64,000 nucleotides of DNA from Papilionanthe hookeriana x Papilionanthe teres. Lineage: Eukaryota; Streptophyta; Magnoliopsida; Asparagales; Orchidaceae. The notes under the pieces are model-generated. The model was not told the DNA's origin, searched no databases, and saw only the letters and a list, made by a program, of their open reading frames with translations. The translations under genes and the position numbers were made by a program. Positions 62,001 through 64,000 of the stretch are shown here, in pieces (the stretch's first letter is position 1; every line of letters begins with the position of its first letter). The stretch spans positions 76,841,877 through 76,905,876 of the forward strand of contig CM040426.1 in NCBI GenBank assembly GCA_022702705.1. Reading direction: 5' to 3'.

Positions 62001-63716
62001 TAATAAATGAATGTTCAAGATTATGGTTGTTATCGAGGGATCAAATTTTTGAGTCATTTAATGAATTCGTGGGAGAGACTAATGAGATGGAAGCTTTAAT
62101 AAATCATGCTATTATGGAATTAGTTTGATTCTATTATAGGAAGATGTGTTATTAATAAAATGTTTTTTTTTCTAGGAAATTAATGAAAATATGAAGAGTA
62201 TTGAATGAAGCTTCACTTGATTTTCCTTGAAAGTTTATCACTGAAATAATTAGTCGGCCATTAAAGGAAAAGATGTTTCAATGGAATATCGAAGCTATTA
62301 TATATAGCTATATGGATAGTATTCGAAATAGTTGTGGGGTGATTGTAATTTCTAATCATCATAGGATTTTCCACATCAACATTTGTATCATTTTGTTCTA
62401 AAATATTGATATTAAAAAAAATCATGGTGGGTTATGTTAGTGTATGTTGATTGAAATTGTGGGTTATGTTGGTAAACTTTTTGATAGGTTAGATCTTTTA
62501 CTCAATATTGGACGATAAAACATAATGGAGAAACTTAGAATTTGTGCATGAAATTGCTATTAAATTTGTGCATGAAATTGCTATTAAATTTGTGCTTGAA
62601 CCTGAGTTTAAGGCAACAAAGAATTCATGAGTTGCCGAGTGTGACAGAATTTTATGATTGTTGTATAGAATGAAATGAATTTATCAAGATGTTAGAATTA
62701 GCATGTGTTCCAATTAAGGCAGTGGAAAATAAAATTACTTAGTTTGGGCATAATAGTGGAGAAAAGAAGCACCACTAAGTTGGGTTATGGATTTTATTTT
62801 AAATCATTGAGATGGAAGGTTGTAGATTATTCTGTGAAAAGAAGCATCAAATTTTAGTTTTCACGAATGAAACCCTTCCCACTAGTGAATGTAAAACAAA
62901 TTTTCATAAAACCAACCACAAATGGCTGAGAAAAGGCTATAGATGGTGATCTAGTGAAGATTGGCTTTTCCTATAAGATTTTTAATTGTTGAATTGTTTC
63001 TCTTTTGCATACATTGGTCTGTTGCAATTCTGATAGGACGCTGTTGTGTAATTTTACTGAGAAATTATAGCCTTTGATCCTATAGAGTTGGGGAGGGGAA
63101 TTGTTGATTTATGGAGGGTTAATGTTCGTGAATAAACTTCAACTTGGAACACGTAGGACTTTGCCTGGTACTTCAACTCTTAAGTTTATCATTGATATTT
63201 CGATGTTACTCAACCTAGAAAACAAGGATTGGACCCCAAAAATATAACGATCTCTCAGTATAGTTTTATTTGACCTTTTTTTTAAGTGTACTATAGAACG
63301 ACTCTTCCAACTGTGTGAAGTTATTTATTATTTATGCTATGTTCTCCATGGCAGGCAAGCTTTCTGTATGTTCTTTGCATGAAAATCTATTAATTCTTGA
63401 AAAATATGATTGAAGTATATGATTTATGTTTAAAAATTTTTCTTTTCAATTAGCTCGGAGAAAAGGGAAAAAGAAGCGTGATCTTGGTAAGGATGTGGGT
63501 TTTGATTTTGGTGGTGGGTCTTCACCAGCGTGCATGTTACTCCAATCCTATGTCCACATTTCAGAAGGATTGACCATGGTAAACATATTTCCATGTCTAA
63601 TCCAAATTATTTGTTATTGATGCACTGAACTTCTATTTTTTGTGCAGATGCTGGCAGCTCTGCATAATAAAAGACAGATTTTTCAAATTTTAAGCCCTTT
63701 TAACACTGAGCATGAG
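2299..63716 (+). CDS. NAA35: NAA35/MAK10, NatC acetyltransferase auxiliary subunit; nine internal exons, both ends missing
   Basis: NatC acetylates the N-termini of nascent proteins starting Met-Leu, Met-Ile, Met-Phe or Met-Trp. It acts in the cytosol at the ribosome, with NAA30 as catalytic subunit and NAA35 as scaffold. The exons are 2299-2378, 9187-9459, 9852-9995, 12033-12167, 12257-12355, 44923-44979, 45071-45302, 63454-63578 and 63648-63716. All introns begin GT and end AG, and the phases join without a stop to give about 404 residues. Recognisable blocks in order are [101 protein letters not shown] and SEGLTMMLAALHN. These follow the plant MAK10 family order as I remember it. Full plant proteins are about 700 residues, so the N-terminal Mak10 region and the C-terminus lie outside. 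Introns 1, 5 and 7 are 6.8, 32.6 and 18.2 kb. Nothing in the exons suggests a pseudogene. Confidence 0.93.
2379..5699 (+). other. First part of intron 1, no feature recognised
   Basis: About 3.3 kb of AT-rich sequence with scattered poly-T runs. I found no convincing protein match, terminal repeat or RNA gene. Confidence 0.6.
5717..6809 (+). mobile_element. 5'-truncated RTE-clade non-LTR retrotransposon with target-site duplication
   Basis: It begins inside the reverse transcriptase at the motif-A region (remnant of [13 protein letters not shown]) and runs through the GLHPGSALS and LFAD region to the C-terminal blocks [29 protein letters not shown] and [12 protein letters not shown]. The 3' end is CCCACTTAGTGGGATTAAG followed by (TTG)n, the tail type of plant RTE elements. 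A 16-17 bp direct repeat, TTACTTTAAATCATAA, flanks it at 5701-5716 and 6810-6825. The second Asp of the catalytic pair is changed (FADV) and there are internal stops, so it is dead. It is in sense with the host gene. Confidence 0.92.
6965..7778 (+). mobile_element. LTR-like block, probably truncated or solo
   Basis: It has the same design as the LTRs at 879 and 15127: a CT-rich leader, a TATA-like site near 7209, a C-rich stretch with many CTGC/CAGC words, then a T-rich end. It stops at TGGTATCA (7771-7778), which resembles an initiator-methionine primer binding site or an LTR end. I could not fix the left boundary or a target-site duplication. Confidence 0.4.
7779..9186 (+). other. End of intron 1, nothing recognised
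   Basis: AT-rich intron with a short TC/CA microsatellite near 8028-8052, ending in the acceptor of exon 2. Confidence 0.6.
9187..9459 (+). CDS. NAA35: NAA35 exon 2 of window
   Basis: A 273 bp phase-0 exon of 91 codons, beginning [16 protein letters not shown] and ending at SWKE. Acceptor is ttctcag, donor is GTGAGC. It includes the conserved [13 protein letters not shown] helix, the FLRSNACG segment and the [13 protein letters not shown] motif typical of plant MAK10. The polypyrimidine tract in front is long and T-rich. Confidence 0.95.
9514..9713. mobile_element. Fold-back MITE-like element, copy 1
   Basis: A 200 bp imperfect inverted repeat. The left arm reads ATTTACATGCATACCAC..TTACATAT; the right arm is its complement, ending GTATGTAAATGCCCC. 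The same family recurs at 45342-45573 and as one arm at 10105-10215. It lies 54 bp downstream of the exon 2 donor. The superfamily is not assigned because no clear target-site duplication was seen. Confidence 0.75.
9852..9995 (+). CDS. NAA35: NAA35 exon 3 of window
   Basis: A 144 bp phase-0 exon (48 codons), from [13 protein letters not shown] to [10 protein letters not shown], with acceptor ttacag and donor [20 protein letters not shown] is among the best conserved stretches of the plant family. The intron before it is only 392 bp, but 200 bp of that is a fold-back element. Confidence 0.95.
10105..10215. mobile_element. Fold-back MITE-like element, half copy
   Basis: One arm of the same family (GCATTTACATACATATCACC, then ATTTACACATCTAACATG), without a recognisable second arm. 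It starts 109 bp downstream of exon 3. Confidence 0.6.
10216..11094 (+). other. Intron 3, nothing recognised
   Basis: AT-rich intronic sequence with no convincing similarity. Confidence 0.55.
11095..11315. mobile_element. Second type of inverted-repeat MITE-like element
   Basis: The left arm includes CACATTTCTATAATTTAGT. The right arm includes ACTAAATTAGAGAAATGTG, its near complement. The arms are about 60-70 bp with a short loop. It is a different family from the 9514 element. No duplication at its ends was verified. Confidence 0.55.
11316..12032 (+). other. End of intron 3, nothing recognised
   Basis: AT-rich intron with a short G-rich run near 11848-11865; no coding or repeat match seen. 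Confidence 0.5.
12033..12167 (+). CDS. NAA35: NAA35 exon 4 of window
   Basis: A 135 bp phase-0 exon (45 codons) encoding [15 protein letters not shown] to NEFVVQLGQ, with acceptor gaacag and donor GTAAGC. The middle ([14 protein letters not shown]) is a variable part of the family; the ends are conserved. Confidence 0.95.
12257..12355 (+). CDS. NAA35: NAA35 exon 5 of window
   Basis: A 99 bp phase-0 exon (33 codons), [16 protein letters not shown] then [17 protein letters not shown], separated from exon 4 by an 89 bp intron. Acceptor is gctag, donor is GTTTGT. The KILQDW motif is highly conserved in the family. The donor opens the 32.6 kb intron 5. Confidence 0.95.
12356..13169 (+). other. 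Start of intron 5, nothing firmly recognised
   Basis: Intronic sequence. From about 12700 it is pyrimidine-rich and less AT-rich, which may be leader sequence of the decayed element that follows. Confidence 0.45.
13170..13520 (+). pseudogene. Possible Copia gag relic
   Basis: Frames around 13195-13420 give fragments resembling the start of Ty1/Copia gag (ITIKLDSS followed downstream by [12 protein letters not shown]). Several frameshifts are needed. This is a weak call from fragment order only. Confidence 0.3.
13880..15000. repeat. Dispersed repeat of unknown class, copy 1
   Basis: About 1.1 kb that recurs, diverged, at 22640-23485 and on to 26651-26850 beyond an RTE insertion. Shared landmarks are GATTTTGTG..GAGAT, GATAGAGGGAAG or GTAGAGGGAAG, ATGATAAATAAATCT and the GATGAAAA..TCAA stretch. 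It contains GGGGGGGGGG with GTGTTGTGTT words near 14660-14703. It could be part of an LTR; no protein coding was recognised. Confidence 0.6.
15127..16124 (+). repeat. Left LTR of the 15127 element
   Basis: A 998 bp block starting TGACGTGGGG and ending GATATCA. It carries repeated GGCGCTAA-type words (15130-15230), a TATA-like TATATA near 15495, a C-rich zone, and AATAAA at 16075-16080. It aligns over about 620 bp with 18406-19029 and matches the end style of the solo LTR at 879-1847. Confidence 0.82.
16127..16139 (+). other. Primer binding site, initiator Met tRNA type
   Basis: TGGTATCGGAGCC sits two bases after the left LTR. It matches the 3' end complement of plant initiator methionine tRNA (TGGTATCAGAGC) with one change. 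A second TGGTATCAGAGCC follows at 16402-16414 inside a tandem duplication of the leader. Confidence 0.85.
16130..16650 (+). repeat. Leader tandem duplication, period about 275 bp
   Basis: The stretch TGGTATC..AGCCATGTTAAC, GATTCCCAAACCTC, TTGTTGATTTTTAAAATCAG, CCATACCTCCA..AGATACATG occurs twice in tandem (from about 16127 and 16402), so the element carries two primer-binding-like sites. Confidence 0.8.
16660..17560 (+). pseudogene. Ty3-like gag remnant with zinc knuckle
   Basis: Broken gag coding with many stops. A CCHC zinc knuckle, CFKCHGYGHIASNC, is intact at 17420-17461. The preceding basic, Gln-rich segment fits the end of a nucleocapsid. Domain order (gag, then protease) fits Ty3/gypsy. 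Confidence 0.7.
17650..18060 (+). pseudogene. Ty3-like retropepsin region
   Basis: An open segment at 17716-18006 contains [20 protein letters not shown], a well-known block of plant gypsy protease C-termini (usually [16 protein letters not shown]). The catalytic triad upstream is decayed ([12 protein letters not shown] near 17680). Sequence after 18060 is not recognised and leads straight to the right LTR. Confidence 0.75.
18406..19029 (+). repeat. Right LTR of the 15127 element, 3'-truncated
   Basis: It starts TGATGCAGGG and follows the left LTR through the GGCGTCCC/GCTAA words, GGTCTAGGGGAC, ATTTTTTGGAGTATTCC and ACATCACCCCA, then diverges at about 19030. The last third, including the polyadenylation-like region, is missing. 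Confidence 0.8.
19030..19487. other. Purine-rich unassigned stretch
   Basis: GAGA/GAAG-rich sequence (19060-19340) with no recognised product. It separates the truncated LTR from the LINE. Confidence 0.4.
19488..19538. repeat. (AT)n microsatellite
   Basis: About 50 bp of uninterrupted alternating T and A. Confidence 0.95.
19853..21246 (-). pseudogene. L1-type LINE ORF1 remnant (DUF4283-like plus zinc knuckle)
   Basis: Reading leftward, the segment from 21246 to 20671 holds [14 protein letters not shown], a start typical of plant L1 ORF1. It is followed by [17 protein letters not shown] and [16 protein letters not shown], the DUF4283-like RNA-binding fold. After a frame break, 20589-20218 continues with [14 protein letters not shown], then FWQPEEL and a knuckle [15 protein letters not shown] third frame (20416-19853) runs on in acidic, Ser/Thr-rich sequence. 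ORF2 (endonuclease and RT) was not found to the left. The 5' leader probably extends to about 21430, where GC content falls sharply. This is a dead fragment, antisense to NAA35. Confidence 0.72.
21418..21474. repeat. Direct repeat, copy A, left of Copia scrap
   Basis: GAGCGGAGCGGGATGACGAC followed by GAAATATT and TATAAAGTAAAATAATGATA. It recurs as copy B at 21886-21948 with about eight extra bases in the middle. Confidence 0.9.
21475..21885 (-). pseudogene. Copia reverse transcriptase fragment, antisense
   Basis: On the minus strand this reads [20 protein letters not shown], then [13 protein letters not shown], then [20 protein letters not shown] and [19 protein letters not shown]. These are consecutive blocks of Ty1/Copia RT, including an intact YVDD catalytic motif. 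There are one or two stops or frameshifts. Only about 410 bp of the element is present, with no LTRs. Confidence 0.9.
21886..21948. repeat. Direct repeat, copy B, right of Copia scrap
   Basis: The same sequence as 21418-21474 with AAATGAGA-type extra bases after GAAATAT. Its first part matches the presumed 5' leader of the neighbouring LINE. Confidence 0.9.
21949..22639. other. AT-rich intron, nothing recognised
   Basis: No convincing coding or repeat structure was seen. Confidence 0.5.
22640..23485. repeat. Dispersed repeat, copy 2 (split by an RTE)
   Basis: Diverged copy of 13880-15000: TTTTGTGGGAGATATGGAG, GATAGAGGGAAGGAGC, ATGATAAATAAATCTCACTC and the GATGAAAATGCAATATTTTT stretch occur in the same order. 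It is interrupted at 23485; similarity resumes at about 26651 (CAATTATTTAG..TTTTTTTCAT). Confidence 0.6.
23486..26650 (-). mobile_element. Near full-length RTE-clade non-LTR retrotransposon
   Basis: Read leftward it has a GC-rich start (about 26640-26400), then apurinic-type endonuclease traces: SWNI near 26345 and [16 protein letters not shown] around 26280-26230. A degenerate middle (25900-25000) contains HGGYGYG. RT follows at 24913-24452 with [27 protein letters not shown] and [14 protein letters not shown], and the catalytic block CMLFVDDI near 24290. The C-terminal segment at 24126-23638 includes [17 protein letters not shown] and [20 protein letters not shown]. The 3' end is GTCGGCTACATGAATCC..CCCACTTAGTGGG with a (TTG)n tail, seen here as CAA repeats at 23486-23509. 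Stops and frameshifts make it inactive. It sits inside the second copy of the 13880 repeat. Confidence 0.9.
26651..26850. repeat. Dispersed repeat, copy 2, continuation
   Basis: Resumes similarity with about 14770-15000 after the RTE insertion. Confidence 0.45.
26851..28400 (+). pseudogene. Copia pol relic, integrase to pre-RT
   Basis: Heavily decayed Ty1/Copia polyprotein. The stretch 27530-27610 echoes the integrase core ([11 protein letters not shown]). Bases 27670-27760 read as [20 protein letters not shown] with frame changes, the usual DNGGEF..FL..NGI block. After a small RTE insertion it resumes with ADIS..LWG (27940-27975). The pre-RT block [19 protein letters not shown] follows at about 28190-28245, then FYEETS. 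No LTRs were recognised. Confidence 0.7.
27761..27848 (-). mobile_element. Very short RTE 3'-end insertion
   Basis: CAACAACAACAACC, CCCACTAAGTGGGG and GGCTACGTGAATCC, followed by the conserved CCATTGCAT..GTGTCATATTTTCAT of the RTE 3' region. This is only the last 88 bp of an element. It breaks the Copia integrase relic. Confidence 0.88.
28401..29400. other. AT-rich intron, nothing recognised
   Basis: No convincing coding or repeat signal was seen. Confidence 0.5.
29401..29720 (+). other. C-rich island with an open frame, unassigned
   Basis: A compositionally distinct 320 bp block in AT-rich surroundings. One frame (29401-29781) is open for 126 codons and is rich in Ser, Pro, Leu and His. 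A second frame reads like a Ser/Ala/His-rich transit-peptide tract. I recognise no family. It might be an LTR piece (the LTRs here are also C-rich) or a captured first exon. Confidence 0.3.
29721..30414. other. Probable flank or LTR of the gypsy element to the right, unresolved
   Basis: From about 29930 base composition changes and A-rich, GAGAG-like words appear, ending at the pol C-terminus at 30415. A 3' LTR of a minus-strand element would lie here, but I could not find its partner. Confidence 0.35.
30415..33045 (-). pseudogene. Ty3/gypsy pol (RT, RNase H, integrase), element A
   Basis: Reading leftward: the protease-RT linker ([17 protein letters not shown], 33000-32940) comes first. RT at 32586-32383 has [20 protein letters not shown] and FMHLMNKVF, with the catalytic block changed to [11 protein letters not shown] (normally YFDD). 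The RT thumb and RNase H follow at 32373-31819 ([30 protein letters not shown]). Integrase occupies 31296-30874 with [31 protein letters not shown] and [10 protein letters not shown]. The C-terminal domain is at 30723-30415 ([18 protein letters not shown]). Several stops, together with the altered RT active site, make it inactive. Confidence 0.9.
33685..33835 (+). repeat. Imperfect 46 bp duplication
   Basis: AGGATTTACGTCG..GACCTCGGAATCCTA and AGGATTTATGTCG..TACCTCGAAGTCCTA occur about 100 bp apart. Confidence 0.6.
36151..36494. repeat. Six tandem repeats of about 57 bp
   Basis: Each unit starts GAGCCCCCATATCAAGTGCA and carries GAGCAGC and ACCACAAAACC words. The first two units are almost identical; later ones differ and range from 54 to 58 bp. 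Long open frames on both strands here are by-products of the repeat. Confidence 0.95.
37968..38020. repeat. (AT)n microsatellite
   Basis: About 53 bp of alternating A and T. Confidence 0.95.
38640..40165 (-). pseudogene. Ty3/gypsy gag, element A
   Basis: On the minus strand gag appears to start at [13 protein letters not shown] near 40160. It continues through the retrotransposon gag core at about 39610-39430, with [34 protein letters not shown] and [14 protein letters not shown], then a Gln/Asn-rich stretch. Stops interrupt the frame. Toward 38640 it should pass into protease but meets the insert instead. It pairs with the pol at 30415-33045, which has the same orientation and complementary domains. 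Confidence 0.8.
38771..38832. repeat. 31 bp tandem duplication inside gag
   Basis: ACGGTACCAAGCGATATATG plus eleven bases occurs twice in a row with a few changes. Being 31 bp, it shifts the reading frame. Confidence 0.95.
40166..40513 (-). other. Leader or LTR area between two gypsy elements
   Basis: A-rich and GAAAG-rich sequence between the gag start of element A and the integrase end of element B. It may hold an LTR shared by the two or formed by nesting; boundaries were not resolved. Confidence 0.35.
40514..41760 (-). pseudogene. Ty3/gypsy element B, gag/protease joined to integrase
   Basis: Leftward from 41760: [20 protein letters not shown] and related gag-end sequence, then a protease-like block ([15 protein letters not shown] near 41220), then directly integrase ([20 protein letters not shown] near 41100). 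The integrase C-terminal domain follows ([20 protein letters not shown], 40720-40650). RT and RNase H are missing, so an internal deletion occurred. Its C-terminus resembles that of element A, suggesting related families. Confidence 0.7.
41790..42176 (+). mobile_element. LTR-like C-rich block
   Basis: CCTGCAG-rich segments followed by a T-rich, AATAAT-containing end and CAGGTATCA at 42168-42176. This is the same layout as 6965-7778. It is cut at its right side by the RTE. Strand is inferred from the position of the C-rich and T-rich parts. Confidence 0.35.
42180..44541 (+). mobile_element. RTE-clade non-LTR retrotransposon, 5'-truncated
   Basis: It starts in the C-terminal endonuclease region ([29 protein letters not shown], 42230-42320). 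RT follows ([20 protein letters not shown] near 43380; [10 protein letters not shown] near 43480). The catalytic block is changed to [11 protein letters not shown] (43738-43770). It continues with [21 protein letters not shown] and the [10 protein letters not shown] region. The tail is CCCACTTCGTGGGATAAAGG then (TTG)n at 44519-44541. It is more diverged than the 23486 copy, with many frameshifts, and lies in sense with NAA35, ending 381 bp before exon 6. Confidence 0.9.
44542..44922 (+). other. End of intron 5
   Basis: Contains a CT-rich stretch (44570-44650, with TCTCTCTC) and the weak acceptor of exon 6. Nothing else was recognised. Confidence 0.6.
44923..44979 (+). CDS. NAA35: NAA35 exon 6 of window, short exon
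   Basis: A 57 bp phase-0 exon (19 codons) encoding [19 protein letters not shown], with acceptor ctgaacag and donor GTATTT. It completes the family block that in relatives reads QLELAF. Reading past the donor soon meets a stop, and the next segment fits only after removal of a 91 bp intron. It lies directly after 32.6 kb of intron and its pyrimidine tract is weak. Confidence 0.85.
45071..45302 (+). CDS. NAA35: NAA35 exon 7 of window
   Basis: A 232 bp exon: 77 codons plus one base. It begins [17 protein letters not shown] and runs through [18 protein letters not shown] and [11 protein letters not shown]. The donor GTAAGTAT is near consensus. The last 20 or so residues (around [10 protein letters not shown]) are in a variable part of the family. 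The single trailing base joins the first two of exon 8 to make a serine codon. Confidence 0.93.
45342..45573. mobile_element. Fold-back MITE-like element, copy 2
   Basis: A 232 bp relative of 9514-9713: left arm GATTTACATATATACCAC.., right arm ..GTATATATGTAAATGCCC. It begins 39 bp after the exon 7 donor. Confidence 0.75.
45574..46548 (+). other. Intron 7 start, nothing recognised
   Basis: AT-rich intron; no convincing element was found. Confidence 0.5.
46549..47785 (-). repeat. 3' LTR of element C, split by a Harbinger-type insertion
   Basis: The left part (46549-46752) matches 51529-51716 through CTAGGGTTC/CTAGGATTT, GGGTGAGACGG/GGGTGGGATAG and GGTATGAGAAGTCTTTGGA-like words. The right part (47490-47785) matches 51730-52014, for example GAGAAAGAT, AAGACATCAAT and CTGGCTCGTGTCC/CTGTCCTATGTC. 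A purine-rich tract on the minus strand (AGAAGAATGA) abuts the right end at 47786-47795. Confidence 0.82.
46756..47486. mobile_element. PIF/Harbinger-type non-autonomous element in the LTR
   Basis: A 731 bp element. The left end GGAGCCGTTTGATTTG and the right end (complement GGAGCTGTTTTGTTG) form imperfect terminal inverted repeats, flanked by TTA at 46753-46755 and 47487-47489. It interrupts an LTR whose two halves rejoin in the partner LTR. The interior has a GC-rich core (46970-47260) with no recognised coding. Confidence 0.85.
51515..51527 (-). other. Primer binding site of element C
   Basis: On the minus strand TGGTATCAAAACC directly follows the 5' LTR. It is the initiator Met tRNA type. 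Confidence 0.8.
51529..52014 (-). repeat. 5' LTR of element C
   Basis: A 486 bp block aligned with the two halves of 46549-47785; the right end is at CCCA. The left terminal dinucleotide has decayed. Confidence 0.8.
52015..52403 (+). other. Intron 7 between elements
   Basis: AT-rich; nothing recognised before the TTA target site. Confidence 0.55.
52404..54041. mobile_element. PIF/Harbinger non-autonomous element, 1.64 kb
   Basis: Left end GCCTCCGTTTGGGGCAGCTT and right-end complement GGGTTTGTTTGGGCAGTTGC are imperfect terminal inverted repeats, flanked by TTA at 52401-52403 and 54042-54044. No transposase is present. The left third is a GC-rich, CpG-rich region (52520-53010) with open frames on both strands, including + frames 52714-53064 and 52782-53012. 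The rest is AT-rich. A short internal hairpin (CACCACCGCAGT and its complement) lies near 52430-52465. Confidence 0.87.
52520..53010. other. CpG-rich core of the 52404 element
   Basis: Contains CTCGCTCGCTCGC and TCTCGCT runs and many CpG dinucleotides. Frames are Ser/Arg/Leu-rich on + and Arg/Glu/Ala-rich on -, which is what low-complexity sequence gives. I do not call it a gene. It resembles promoter or first-exon sequence and could be a captured host fragment. Confidence 0.4.
54380..54745 (+). pseudogene. RTE relic, left part, split by a Harbinger element
   Basis: Fragments such as [20 protein letters not shown] echo the RTE region between endonuclease and RT (usually KDIFRIAKMRERKSRD). 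On its own this is weak; the continuation beyond the Harbinger element at 61893 strengthens it. Confidence 0.4.
55600..56880. repeat. Imperfect tandem array, period about 95-100 bp, inside Harbinger
   Basis: Units contain GTGTGGGTTGGTGGTTTAGG, GTGCACGTGACAGTGGTGC and GGTTTTTATGGTGGCTTGGG. One unit lies near 55690; after a 440 bp interruption (55790-56230) about six more follow to 56880. It is strongly T/G-rich on the + strand and lies just before ORF1. Confidence 0.88.
56980..57904 (+). pseudogene. Harbinger ORF1, Myb/SANT-like DNA-binding protein remnant
   Basis: It starts [12 protein letters not shown]. After a stop where a Trp codon would be expected (TGA) and a small frame change it reads [40 protein letters not shown] and [15 protein letters not shown], then [10 protein letters not shown]. 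This is the Myb/SANT-like domain typical of plant PIF/Harbinger ORF1 and related host genes. A GT...AG intron probably interrupts it near 57303-57405. The C-terminal part, [19 protein letters not shown], ends in a stop at about 57904. In this superfamily the ORF1 protein binds the transposase and DNA and is needed for transposition. The premature stops make it non-functional here. Confidence 0.8.
58100..59460 (+). pseudogene. PIF/Harbinger DDE transposase remnant with introns
   Basis: The helix-turn-helix-like N-terminal part is at 58270-58500 ([51 protein letters not shown]). Then MPFLK before a GT donor. The catalytic core holds [18 protein letters not shown] (first Asp 58689-58691), [12 protein letters not shown] (second Asp 58785-58787) and EGSAHDN. 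A probable second intron follows (about 58898-58971), then [10 protein letters not shown] and GSIERTFNV with the acidic residue at 59135-59137. [13 protein letters not shown] is near 59230-59265. All three catalytic residues remain, but the frame breaks several times and a stop replaces the Trp of the WEGSAHD block. It is in sense with NAA35. Confidence 0.88.
59665..59905. repeat. Two-copy tandem repeat of about 135-140 bp in the Harbinger 3' region
   Basis: GTGAAATCCTGATAAAGGCA...TTTTTTTGGTGATATGCATA and GTGAAATTCTAATTAAGGCA...TTTTTTTGGTGATATGCACA lie side by side. Confidence 0.85.
60942..61833. mobile_element. PIF/Harbinger non-autonomous element nested in the larger Harbinger
   Basis: An 892 bp element. 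Left end GAGTCTGTTTGGGATAGCTT and right-end complement GGTACTGTTTAGAGCATTGC are imperfect terminal inverted repeats, flanked by TAA at 60939-60941 and 61834-61836. Removing it rejoins the right end of the 54749 element. It has a GC-rich core (61080-61445) like that of the 52404 element and no recognised coding. Confidence 0.82.
61421..61445. repeat. (CGCCT)5 pentanucleotide repeat
   Basis: Five perfect units; shorter runs lie just upstream at 61372-61386. Confidence 0.95.
61893..62150 (+). pseudogene. RTE relic, right part
   Basis: Reads FNKIL then [20 protein letters not shown] and [10 protein letters not shown], matching the RTE reverse transcriptase block usually written NYRGIKLLSHTMKLWERV. 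The family differs from the three other RTE copies here, which read [15 protein letters not shown]. It continues the relic at 54380-54745, split by the Harbinger insertion. Confidence 0.6.
62151..63453 (+). other. End of intron 7, mostly unrecognised
   Basis: AT-rich. A fragment near 62735-62760 (FGH-like) might be the 3' part of the same RTE relic. A short tandem duplication, TTGTGCATGAAATTGCTATT, occurs around 62535-62590. It ends in the T-rich acceptor of exon 8. Confidence 0.45.
63454..63578 (+). CDS. NAA35: NAA35 exon 8 of window
   Basis: A 125 bp exon, two bases then 41 codons, beginning [13 protein letters not shown] and ending [11 protein letters not shown], with acceptor caattag and donor GTAAAC. 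The lysine-rich KRKGKKKRD block and the SEGLTMMLAAL join with exon 9 are hallmarks of plant MAK10. Confidence 0.93.
63648..63716 (+). CDS. NAA35: NAA35 exon 9 of window
   Basis: A 69 bp phase-0 exon (23 codons) from [10 protein letters not shown] to SPFNTEHE, with acceptor tgtgcag and donor GTACAA. The family continues with a segment usually starting RFIQHF, which is not in the remaining 284 bases, so a further intron runs off the window. Confidence 0.93.
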
Positions 63717-64000
63717 GTACAAATACAATTACTATATATATATATATATACATACAAATGTATGTATGTTACACAAGCTCACGCACAAACAGACATACAT
63801 ACATACATATTTTAATATAAATATATATATCTCCATGCACCTAAGTCTGGTCTGTCTCGGATCTCTCATAGAATGTTCTTACATAGAATCGATTTGAGAA
63901 TTTTGATAAGCTAATAAAATTAATTAGTATTATGTTTTTAGTCTCAAAACAAATATTTTTCTTAACAATATGGTGAATTTAAAATATACATATATATATA
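63717..64000 (+). other. Start of the next NAA35 intron
   Basis: Begins at the GTACAA donor of exon 9. Contains (TA)n at about 63733-63752 and CATA repeats near 63795-63810. No further exon is seen before the window ends. Confidence 0.7.

Noticed and set aside
1..64000. CRISPR arrays, tRNA or rRNA genes, bacterial operons
   Set aside because: No regularly spaced identical repeats with unique spacers and no tRNA- or rRNA-like blocks were seen; the window is plant nuclear DNA.

Overview
This window is nuclear DNA of a flowering plant, lying entirely inside one very large split gene. Nine internal exons on the + strand (2299-63716, 1,214 coding bases in all) join in one continuous frame. Their product matches plant NAA35/MAK10, the auxiliary subunit of the NatC N-terminal acetyltransferase. 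The 5' exons (roughly the first 180-200 residues) and the 3' exons lie outside the window. The rest is intron, AT-rich and packed with decayed transposable elements. A monocot with giant introns (orchid- or palm-like) would fit, but that is a guess from style; the sequence does not settle the species.

Layout: exon 1 (2299-2378), then a 6.8 kb intron holding an RTE-clade non-LTR copy with a 16-17 bp target-site duplication and an LTR-like block. Exons 2-5 are fairly compact (9187-12355). Intron 5 follows (12356-44922, 32.6 kb). It carries, in order, a Ty3-like element lacking RT and integrase (15127-19029), an L1-type LINE ORF1 on the minus strand, an antisense Copia RT scrap between duplicated flanks, a nearly full-length RTE (23486-26650, minus), a Copia relic, two broken Ty3/gypsy elements on the minus strand, a 5.6 kb GC-richer insert with tandem repeats, and another RTE (42180-44541). 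Exons 6 and 7 (44923-45302) form a small island.

Intron 7 (45303-63453, 18.2 kb) holds a minus-strand gypsy element with both LTRs, one of them split by a small PIF/Harbinger-type element, and a run of PIF/Harbinger elements. The largest, 54749-61889, still shows a Myb/SANT-like ORF1 and a DDE transposase with introns. A second Harbinger element has inserted near its right end. All four Harbinger-type insertions have 3 bp TTA/TAA duplications and related ends. Exons 8 and 9 (63454-63716) close the window.

Upstream of exon 1, at 879-1847, is a solo LTR with TG...CA ends and a 5 bp duplication; it belongs to the same LTR style as the 15127 element. No rRNA, tRNA, CRISPR array or bacterial-type feature was seen. 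The main biological interest is a housekeeping gene that apparently stays spliceable across about 61 kb of nested transposons, and the readable insertion order of those transposons.
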